DNA of 64,000 bases from Climacteris rufus (Eukaryota > Chordata > Aves > Passeriformes > Climacteridae): assembly GCA_013398175.1 (NCBI GenBank), contig VZRZ01000595.1, positions 232,454 to 296,453 of the forward strand, given 5' to 3'. Of the stretch, positions 30,001-42,000 are shown piece by piece. The position numbers and the translations under genes are program-made. The notes below the pieces were generated by a model. The model worked only from the letters and a program-made list of their open reading frames with translations. It was not told the origin of the DNA and made no database searches. The first letter of the stretch is position 1; every line of letters starts with the position of its first letter.

Positions 30001-33000
30001 AAAAATTGGTTCTGAATTTTGAAAGCATCCAAGGCATTTTGTAAGATTTTTAAAAGAAAAAGAAATGGCAAGTTCAAGATATGGTTTTCTACAGTGTCGT
30101 CAAAAAACATCAGAGCTTCAGCAGTATGTGAAATGTAACCTCTGGGCTTACTCGTTATATAAATAATGAATAGCAATAATAATTGTGTCATTTAATTGAC
30201 ACACAGTTAATTTTTGAGTATATGTATCTGCCATGGAAAATGAAAAGTAGCTGTTTCTTAATTGCATACTAGTTACGAGGCTATGACCCATGACTAATAT
30301 AGAATGTTATCTGGCTGTCAGGAGTATTCTCAAAGAAATGTATTCAGTATGATGTGTGACCTGAGTTCATTCTTACAAACTGAACATAAGTGGTTCAGAA
30401 CCTGGAGCATTTCCTACTGGCTGAAAACACTAATCTAATTTAGAAAAATCATTCCATCTATAGATCTGTCTGCACTGAAGGTAGAGATGTATGTTTTTCA
30501 GAAGAAAAATATTTAAGTAGCATGATATGATGAAAGATGGTTACTTAGTAAGAAAACACTTTCAGGTTAACTGCAGTTTGCCCTTCTTTTAAAACTCTAT
30601 TTCTTATTTCATTACTTACCTAGCAATTACAATTCTTTAATTTAACCACAAATTAATCTCAGTTGTCATTATTACAGTCACCAGATTCAGTCTGGCCTCT
30701 AAAGTTTCTGTAGCTGCAGTTAGAGAGAAATGTTGTATTGCATAGTGTTCTGTCCGTAGCTGGAATGATAAATATATGTTTAAGTTGAAATACATTTTGT
30801 TTCTTGGTTTTTGATAAAGTTTTGCTCTTAGACTCAAACCTGTTTCTTTAATACTATAAACACTGTCTCACTGGTGTTTCAAAGAGGATCTGGCTTCCCA
30901 TTAAAAAATAATAGAGACATTTTTATTTTTAGTCTTGTAGACCAATATAATGGCAGTGGGATGTAATTCAGAGCACTGATGTGCACTTAAAATTTAGATG
31001 ACTGTTACTTAGATCATGTTCATATGTCTTTTGTGACCTCAGACTTCCCTGTGTGTTTGACACTGCTTGTTTGTGTACAGACATCTGGTCCTCAAGGATC
31101 ACTGAAGGATGGCGCCAAGAGCTCTCTTCAGAAAAGCTTCAGCGTCCTTAATGAAGCCAACATGTTAGAGAGTGACGTTACAGGTATGTGCAGTATATGG
31201 CATTCAGACCCATTAAATAGAGAAAAAAATCATTGTGAGACTGCTATGCTTCCAGTAGGAAGAAGCCATATCAGTAGGAAAACCGCATAATTTATTAACT
31301 GATTTTCCATTTTGTACAGAAGAAGGCTGAGGAGAATGGATCTTAGGTCTTCTCTTGCTAACTACAGTAAGGGCAAGAGTAAATTGGGGGAAGAGGGGGA
31401 TGGAATTACTGATTCTGTTTTGCTCTAGCAGAAAACTAGTACAAAAATGAACCCAATATTAAATTTTTATTCTTGTCAATACAAAGCAGCATTTGAAATG
31501 CTAGTCGGAGATACCACATCTCTTGAGGATGTCTATGGGGATTTGCCTGACAATGGAACCATGAGGAGGTCAAATGAAGCTGTTTGCCAAACAAGAACTG
31601 CTAAACATTTTCTGAAAAAAAAACCAGACTACAGACATGTCTGTAGAGATAATACTTCATATACACAAAAAGATTTCTTTGTTCCTAAAGCATCAATACA
31701 TGTCTAAACGAAGGTTAAGTAATAAGGTTTGTACATTCCAAATCAAATACTTTGGTTTCCTAGTGAAAAATTAAATATCTTTAATTTCTCTTCAATGATT
31801 TCCACTGGGGAAAAAAAGAAAGTTTTGAACCATGGTGTTCAGGGAGATGTAAAAGCTGGTAATTTAGGTCATACTGTATGTATAATGTCCTTCACATTTT
31901 CTCTTCCATAAATGAGTATTACTGGTGAATGCCATAGTGTGAGAAAGTAGGACAGTAGTCAGTGTAGACACATATGAAGTCTTCCATGCACACATGAATA
32001 ATCTGCAGATATGCAGAATGGTGAGCAATTGTTTGAGTAGCACTTCTCCAGAACATGACTGAAGAGATGCATGGATCATGTGTTGGGTAGAGGTACTAAA
32101 GGCAGATGTCACTGAGGAATGAATGCGTGAATAGGTTCACACTTTCCGAAACATATGAAACAATCATTCCACGCTGTTCAGGGTTGAAATAATGCAGATT
32201 TAGAGACTGGAAGAGAAATAATGGTGGGGACTTAAAATTCTTTAGTATGTCAAGGTTTCTCCAAAGAAGATGGGTCTAACATATCTCAAGTGCACTGATA
32301 CAGATCACATATTAGGAAAATCTTCATTGTAATTAAAATACAGAAGTACTGCAGTTGATTGCTGAGAAGATTAGGGAGATATGACCTTTGAAAATCTTTG
32401 AAAACAGTTTAGATGAACATCAGTGAGGAATGGCTTTAATCAGAATGAGAAAAATTATCTTTGGACAAATACTTGTTCAGAGCCTATGATTTAATGATCT
32501 TCTGATCATTGCAACCAAAAGCAGTTTATTCCTTGGCTCTTTATCCAGACAGATTGTTTTATAGGTCCTTTAAGAAAATACTTATTGCAGCATTAATGAA
32601 GCATCTGTTTAACAGTACTCAATACTTCTTTCTCCACAGCACTCTTAGGAAGGAATTGAAAAAATAAATAATTTTAAATAAACCTGAGGGGAAATAAGTA
32701 TAATACAATTATCCACTTTGAAGTAGTCCAACACCAAGTTCCACACATCTGCCGTTGTGAAAAATGAGAAATATTATTGCTTTAATTACTTTGTTTTTAC
32801 ATATAACAAGGCAATTGAGGAGAATAGAGTGTTTGTGCCACTGGTATAGTAAAGTCTGAGATGAGGATCAGTTAACTGAGTCCTCCATACAGCTCTCTGA
32901 AAGTCTTCCATCTGTATACTAGGTCCAGACAGAATAAGTTCACAATGATTTTGTCATTTAATTCAAGTTAGTGCACTGTAATCCCCTCCTTTAGGTAATT

Positions 33001-36000
33001 TGAAATTTTGGTGTGTATATTTTAAGAAGCTTAGGTACAGTCACTGTAGTTTTTGAAAAATTCTTTCATACTAAATGCATTATAGTTCAGTCTGATTGAA
33101 TTGGTTAAAGCTATTTTAGGGTTAACCTGGAATTAACCACAAGGATGGAAGAAGCATAGCACTTCAAAACCTGTATGAGAAAACAGATTTAGTACTTGAA
33201 GAAATAAAACAAGGGAAAAGCTAGCTATGATATGATATTTTTTGCTCCTCATAGGATCTGAAAATCAAGCTAGGGTTTTTGGGTGTTTTTCAGGGTTTTT
33301 TGTTTTGTGCATCAGAACTAGAAAAATCACAGACAGTAGATATTTGAGACTGAGTTTTAGACTTGTCTCAGAGATGATGCATGTAGCTTCCCTGCCCTGC
33401 TAGTTTAGCTAAAATCCTTTTTTATTAGAAACAAGACACATTTTCATAGTAGAATACTGTCTTTCACATTTTTGCATACAAAACTCTATTTGGCCTCCTG
33501 GGAGACACATTAAGAAGAGCATACAGCATAAGTGAGGAGATCCATAAAGCTTACTCATCTTTTGGCTATTACTGCACTTTCATTTAGTTTTGTCAGCTCT
33601 AAGATTTCAAACTGCAAAACTAGTTAACAAGTAAACATAATGTTTAATAAGGTCATAAGGCATAATGTTTCATAAGGTCATTAATTGCATTTCACTGTCG
33701 TACACTGTATGAAAGTGAAAAACATTATTTTCTTGTAGTCGAACTGAGGGTAAAAAATGTGTCTGAGTTACTAGTAAATCTTGGATGTATATTTAGAGTC
33801 TTCTTTATTGCAACTCTCTACTGCCAGATTCAGTACAGATTTAGGACTGGAGAAACATATTTCAGGAAATATGTTATAGAAAATCATAAGACTATGAGAA
33901 GAGACCAGTGTGCAATTTCAGGAGCATGGCTGAAGTCATAAAAATAGGGATGCTTTCTGAAATGCAAACTGCTGCAGTTTGGCATGGCTGGTGTATGAGA
34001 AACACTAAAACGGCTGTGCTGCCTCTTCCCAGTGTTCCAATGAGCAGACTGGACACTACAGAATGGAGTCCATAGCTCTGTCTGCTCCCCAGGCACGTGT
34101 GATAGAGTAAAGCATAGTGCCCTGTTTCCAAGGACAAAACAAAATAGTGTCTGTACATGGATGGACATGAATTCCGTGTATCCACAAGACTGTTCAGTTT
34201 AACCCTAGGACACCATACATGACAACCTCAATAAGGCATTACTTCAGAGAATTTGGAAAAAAAGTAAGTTATACTCCCGTTGTACCAGTGAGAATTTAAG
34301 TTGATAACAGTTTCATAATTCAGAAGCAAATGTACAAATATTCTAAAGATTCATAAAGCAAACCTAATGCAAGCAGGCAGCAGTGTTTAAAATGCACGTA
34401 TTAGATCTTTGTCTATGTTTTTGCCCCAAACTGAAGGGTAATGAGATGAAGCTTTCTTAATGCTCTCCAATATATCTTAGACAAACATTCTGAAGTTGAA
34501 CACTACGCACTTTTGCATCTAATAAAACATGTCCATGATCCACAGCTTGACCCATGGAGATCAGTTAACATTGTGCCCAGAATGCAGATGTGTAAGGAGA
34601 AAATGCAATGACAGACTTCTTTTCTCCACCCTACTTTTGCACCAAAGTGGTCATATTATTAGCATTGTGAATAACATAGAACATATGTTATTAATATTAT
34701 GAACATAATCCCTTCTGAATGTCTTGATTTTCCCACAACAGAGAGAATTCAGTGTCAAACTAATAAAAAGATATTTTCTTAGAATCCTTATAAAGCTACC
34801 CTTTAAAGTCTCAGCTGGAAGTGCAGGATGGCTAATGGGCACTCTGTAAAGATCTGGTAGGCAGAAGTAATCACTAGTTCAAAATTTCTCTGTCTGCACT
34901 ACAGGAAGTACATTAGTTAAAGTAATGAAGACCCATAAGCCACTCAACTAATATACACTCCAAAAATCCAGCCTGGGCTGTGATAGAGATGGGAGTGTTT
35001 TCTTCCTACATTATGACATTCCCCTGATTTGTGGCCAATTACCTGAGTTATAAAACGGCTGTTAATCATGAAAATGTTTTATATTACCAGCAAAGACTGC
35101 TGAAACAGTCCTTACAAAGCAAAGCTTCTGACAGAAGCTATTAAAATGGAGATTTAGTCATTTCTCTCCCTATGGGGCTAGGAGTTAGAAAGAATAAGCC
35201 TTATGGGAGAGGTAAAATCTGTATATAGTACTGTGGCTAAGAAGGAGTTTTGAAATTTTGGCTACCAGTGAGTAAATGCTGCTGCTCCTAGCTTCATTTT
35301 CTCTATGCCCTGAGGGATTTTTCAGTTTGCCAGGAGCACTTTTTCTTGCTTATAATTTTGAATTTACAGGTTTAAAAATATACTTACCCAGTACAGATTT
35401 GAGACTATATACAGACTTTGTCAAAACTGATCAATGAAAAGTGAAAATAAGATGCATAAACTCCTCTTCAGCTGGAGAGTGCTGTCAGGTGGCTACTGAA
35501 ATTCTGCTCCTGTAATTTCTTTTGCTTAAGAATTGATGACGTGAGGGGAACTCATCTTGTCTGACAACATGTGAATATTTTTAGCTAAAACCAACTGATA
35601 GGCAACATATCCAGCTATTAGATCCCTTGTTTATGTATTCTCCTCTGCTTTGTCTTTCTGCTGCCCTGGCATATTGCATTCAATGCTGAAAGTACTCTTT
35701 AAAAAGTTAGACATAATTAGCTGCATTTCTCTAGTTACCTCTTTCTCCTGCTTGTTCCTAGTGCCAGTTTCTAGGTTTTGCATGGTTTAGGGAAAAGAAT
35801 TCAGCTGGTGACCCATGTTCCTCTTTATAGGATGAGACTGTGGGGAGCAAGAATGCTATTTGGAAGAAGTAATACAAAGATAACAGAAAGGGATGCACGT
35901 AACAGTTCATTTCTGCAATTTCCAATCAATAAAAACAGCTGCATTTTTTGCTCCTTGGTAGATTTCCACCTCTAATCTGCTTTTGGAGTACATACATTTG

Positions 36001-39000
36001 GTAGCATAGCCTGATGATATTTTCTTGGACAGCTTTGTGTGGAAAAACTGCATTTTTCCATACTATCAGAAGGTGTCTGTTGCCATATGTTCCACTACAT
36101 ATGTATATGTTCCACTATGATGGCAGCACATCATCAGTAATTAACCAGTGTCGCCTATGGATGTGATCTGCAGAGACTTGTAAAAATGTATCTCTTTAAA
36201 GACTAGATTACTGAGTATAAACAGTAAGTAACTAAATTCTTGGGTTCATTTTAAGGTGAAATATATGCCCACAGGATTGCTCTGTGGTTGTTTTTTTTCA
36301 TTTGGCTCACTTCAGTTTATTCACTCAGAGGAATAAGAGATGATGCTTTATCCTGTAATGCTCTGTTTAATATAAACAGAAATTGAAAATCTTTGTTCAT
36401 GTTAACCAAGGCAACAAACCTGAAGACTGATACATGCAAAGTCCTTCAGGTTCCTTCTTATTCTATTTAGGGTTTAGTTTCAGCAATGCATGACTAGTTT
36501 TGCTGATTTAAACAATAAACAGTGCATTTGCTGGCATCCTGTGCCCTCTCTCTGCAGAGCTAATCAAGTGGAAACAGGATTGAGATAAATTTCTCATTAT
36601 ATTCCTCAACCTATGCTTTAATGTGAGTTGACAGTGCCTGGCATCTTTCAGTGCAGACCTACTAACCTCTTCCAGGTCAGACAGACTGTAATTTGGAAAA
36701 GCTTAGATTGTAGCTGACTGTATTTCAACTAACTTCAGTGCTTAAGTGGATGATCTCAAGCCTTCAAATAATGGCCCCAGCATTTTTCATAAATGCTAAT
36801 GATTAAAGGATGGGGAAAAGCTGATGTGAAGTCAGTTCAGTTTGTGATTCATACAACAAACTAGTTCAGCTCTTAGTGAAGAGGCCGTCTGGATTCCAGT
36901 ATGAGAAGCTATTTCAAAATAAAACTTTATTTTAATATCACAGTGAAAAATGAACAATTTCTTGAAAAATTGACAAAGGACTTCTTATCTCCTCACTTCT
37001 CTTTGTGTAAATGTGCAACATTTATTTATGGTTTTACTTTTGTAATTTAAAAAAAACCCAGAGAGTTAAAATGTATTTCAGGAATTAAAAAAAAAAATAA
37101 ATTGACCAGGTAGAGCCTCAGTCTTCCATTTCAAGACTTCTAGGGAAACTTCCCTTGTTCAATTCCATAAAAAAAGTTTGCTGCTATGGTTACAAACCTG
37201 AAAACAGAAGTCTGAAAACATGATTTTTCAGAAATATAACCGGGGGATAATTGGCATGTTGGAGATGGCAAACTAAAGAGGAGAAAAAGAGATAATTTAA
37301 AAGTATGCTACAAAGTTAGAACACCACCACCATAAATGAGTCAAACTTCTCAGAAATATTGACACACTTAATAAACACTAACACCCCACCAGAGACACTA
37401 AGGAACCAAGGAATTATCAGGCAGACCATAATTTCAGAATTAAACAGTGGAAATTAAAACAGTTTTATCAGTATTATTACCTAACAAGAAAAGAACTCAA
37501 ATAAAATCTCATGGCATACAACACCAGAATCTTGTGAGTTCATCCTGGTTTAACAATATCATGTTACCAGTAGCCTCATTCCGCAGTGGGGACTTAACCT
37601 GTCATTTAAAAATAAAACTATTTTTAAGGAGAAGATATAATATATGCAATTCTTCCAAACTTTATTCTAATGTTAACTGTGCCTCTTATAGTTCACACAA
37701 ATGTTCTGTTCCTCTGCAGAACTTTTTGCAGGAGTGAAGGCTTATCTCTGGGCACTCCTGCTGTCCTGTGTGTTGCTCTAATTTAAATAAAGCAAACAGA
37801 TTTCTTCCTCAATGACATTTCAAAAGGTCTAACAATGAAAGTGTACTTCTCATTTAAATTCCATGTACTATTTCAGGCTTGCCATAGTCTTGGAAAATGT
37901 AATTAATAATTCCTTGTAAGAAATATAAATTTTGTTTGATTTTTCTCTTTACAAATTGCTTCTTGCACATCTAATTTTAAGAAACCATACTTTTTTAGAA
38001 TTTGTGGAATGTGAACCGCATAGGTGTTTATTTTCAATAATCTGTCACATACCTGAAGGTCACAGTCACAGCTTGTATCCTGAACTCCTTTTCTACAAAT
38101 AATTCTTCTCTTCTGGCTATCAGGCTCAGTGATTTTGAATTAGTTTCCCAGTAGGATATGCCTTTAAGGTAAGAAATTATCAGCTGTCTGTTCCAAAGAG
38201 TTTCATATTGATACAAAGAAATAATGAAAAATGACCACTACAATAGTAGTTGAAGCATTAACCACATATTTTTGTGTCAAACTTTACTTCTGAATTTTGA
38301 AATAATGTCTTTTACAATAGCCATAAAGCTTAGCTGGAATCTCAGTTTTGAGATTGCTATATTGCTCTGGTGGATACTGTTCAAAATACTCTCCGTAATT
38401 TTTATTCAAAGCAAATTCTGAAAAATAGGAACTGAGTTTTAAAGGAGGACATCAGTTTCAACTGTAATATACCAAATATGACACATCTGTGCCTTTGATT
38501 TGTACTGGTCCTTCAATTTGAACAAATTCTTAACTACAGAAGTTATTTACTAGATGGCATTTTCCCAAAAAATTTGCGATGTTTATTTCTAAATAACCTG
38601 TTGTTAGTGTATTCTTCTCATATGGACAATCAGTGACCTCAGATGTTATGTCAACATCTTTGAGAAAATCCAAGAGAACTAGACTCTGGCCAGTCTAATT
38701 GCAACAGCAATCTGACCTAGTCAGTCTTGTCTCTTTCGTACCATGTACAACTCATTCAACTCAGACAACCACATTAAGAAGACAGGCAGTAATCTAAAGC
38801 TTCATCTAGGAAACAAAACTATGGCTAACAGCACAGTTGTTGAATCTATCAGTGGGTCATTGTGTGAATTTGCCTCTGTGATTGTAGTTCTTTCTTTCCT
38901 CTGCACACTTTAGAAAAACCTATGATAAATATACAACAGTACAAAGAACTCAAGCATTTAGATACCATGGAAGTAGGGAACTTAAAGAAACAGAAGATGG

Positions 39001-42000
39001 TCAGTGAACCCCACAACAAGTTCGACTGGACTTCCTTATTTACACAATTTGACATCTTCATGAAAAATGGCTTGCTTGTTATCATGCATTTTTAATTATG
39101 TTCAAAGAAACAGTGGAAAAAAAAGAGTTAAAGCTTCTGTATCATATGTGCTTTCTATAGAAAAGGGTGATAATCTGGGCAGCATGCAGAACAGGCTGAA
39201 AGATGCTGATGAGAAGAATTCCAATCTCCTGAGAGCTTTGAATGAAACCTTAGGAAAGCTGTCAGCCATTCCTAATGGTAAGTTGAAATCAAGTGTTGCA
39301 ACTCTTGACTCATCCCTGTTCTTTTGTTTCTTTTTCCATCACTTAACATTTGTCTCGTCAATCTTTGTCTGTGTCCACTTTGACCACTGGCTGTTTTAAG
39401 ACTAAGATGAGCAATGTGAGAGAGAAAACTGAACTGAAAGAGTTGCATGGTATCAGTTTGAATTTTGGGATGGTAAAAGGTACCATGCTTCTGCAGTTTG
39501 CAGAAGATTTCTGAAAAAAAAATGACATCAGGAATTATGATACACTCCGAGACATAGTCTTTTGTTTATATGTGAAAAGACCTTTTATGAAACTACTGTT
39601 TAATGAACCATTATAATTTCACCAGTGTAATTTAACCCAAGAAGAATAAGACTTACTGAGTTTACAGAAAAAGCAGAGTGAAATTTACTGGGTTTTGTGT
39701 TACCTTTCTACACACTCAACATTTCCAGCCACTGTTTGGTGTTGAATGTGTTTTTTAGCCTGTAAGTTACTTAAAACTGGAACAGGTTTTCCTCAATGGA
39801 CTCTGAAGTGCTATGCTCTTATGGCCGACTCCTGAAGGTGGGGGTGACTGAGGTTGTTAATAAATCCTTTGGGGCAGATTAGAGTGAAATGACACCGAAT
39901 GATTAGTAGATAGATAGATAGATAGATGTGTACGTGCATGTATATACACATATGTATATACAGCAGGTTTATTTTAGAACAATTTGGTTGCAATAGAGAG
40001 GAGGAATGTAGCCATTTTGGTTATTAGCTATAGAAGTATAGCAATATAAAGTTAAAAATTAGATAAGGAAAATAAAGAGAGAACGATAAAGATAGTTAGC
40101 AGAGAGGAAAGATATCACTACATGTGGATCCATCAATAAGAATTGGTTGTTGCAATTTAGATGTCTGTTGGTCAAAGTGATGGTCATAGTCTTGATGCAT
40201 CTAGGATGGGGGAAGCCCCACACAACACAGTGTTCAGTGGGTTAAGGTACTCTCAGTTTCAGGTGGGAACACCCAGGTACCTGGAGGGGAATTTTACGCT
40301 GTTTGATGCAACTCTGTGGATCATGTGCTGTCCTCTGGTGGAAGACCCCAGTAATGAGTCTGGGGTTTTAGATGGTTTATGACCATCTAAATTTTGATGG
40401 TTTGAGACATGACTGCTGCTTCTCAGACCAGTGTAGTTGAGCCAGTTATGCCTTATCAGAAGCTATGAACACCTTCACCTATGTGTGAATGTCCAGATAC
40501 ATCCTCCGGGGCAGGGGAGTTTTACACCTCAGCCAGTCCTGTAAGGGAGGATATTGGCATGATAAAAATTATTACCCCGTCTCCACAGGCTTTGATTCTT
40601 ATGGGCCTTTTCCCTTATCTGTCTCAAAAAAACATATTGTTGCTAAACAAACATGGGTTTGTAGTGGTCATCCTCTGGTGACGGGTGAGCACCCCCACCT
40701 GGGCTGTTCTTATGCAAATCAGAGGTTTCACCACCACACACCCAACAGCTGTGCTCCTACCCTTGGTTTGGGGGTTACAGATCTGGCCTCAGCAAAATAA
40801 CCCATTGCTTTTGCCAATGGACCATTGCTTGAGTCATTAACATTTACAATTTCGGTCTCTCACATATGCACATTTGTCATTCTATATAGACTTTTTTTTT
40901 TAAGATAATACTCATTAAAATCCCAAAGTCTTGGAATGTTAGCTACATTGTATTGTGACAGCAAGTGACAGGGAGCTACTATACAGTTTCATTACAATGG
41001 ACATTGAGAGATAAAATTACTGTTTTAAAAAGTAAAAACTTTTTAATATATTCTTCTATGACTTCGCTCCAAGGAGCACTTTATAAACTGAAGTTATACC
41101 TTAAGAAAAATCTCTTAAGAAAATCGATATTCAATCTGATTTCTGATGGTCTGGAAGGTTCAGACTGCAAGTAAACCCTTAGCATGAAAATCAATTGCTA
41201 TTCATCTTGTACAATTTTGTGGCTTTAAGATTCCAGCTAACTGAAAAGTTTTGTTTTAGATTTAATAATCCTTGAAATCAGGCATTCACAAAATAAATTG
41301 TTTAATATTTCATGCTCGTCGTGTACCATTTCTTGGGTTTTGGTCACAGATATTGACATGGATATTTGCCTTCTTGTGTACAGATAGATGTCTCAGTCAA
41401 CCAAAATGGACCTCTAAGTCCTGTTAACCTTAGGACACAGAATACTAAATATGGAACAAGTAAAAGTAATATGAAATATGCAATCATTAGCAATGTAATA
41501 AACTCTTGGCAGATTAGAGTTACAGGGTGCTTGCTCTTGGCACAAGGACACTCATAAAAACAAGCAGATGAGTATTAAGAATAAAATTCAGAGCAAATAA
41601 ATGGCGTGGGTAAGAAAATGCAGTAAATCAGTTGTCCAACAGGAAAATAATCAATGAGAAAAGGAGAGAAAATTACCCTGTCATATAGCTTGTTCAAGGA
41701 TTTGAGAAAGCAAAGAGCAGCTTAAACTAATAATTCTTGTGCTATACTTATAGTCAGATAAAAGCAGAAAAATTCAGAATGAGATAGATCACATATGGGA
41801 CAAGGAACCACAAGTGCAGGGATGGCATAAAGTGTGGCTGAAAATAATTTGTAGGACCAATAGAAGGAAGTAACACAGTAGCTCCAACTTACACTAAGAG
41901 AAAGGTGCATGACCTCTAATAAAACCCAAAAAAGAATTACTTAGATATTATGAAAAACAGAAGTGAAAAATGGCAGAGTTCTCTTTTCTTTCTCTTGTTG

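Larger units (their letters stand above)
25585..31080 (+). other. LAMA2: LAMA2 intron 8 (5.5 kb)
   Basis: The intron carries a probable solo LTR (26389-26877) and a long T-rich tract (28979-29033). Elsewhere it is AT-rich with no feature I can support. Confidence 0.85.
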
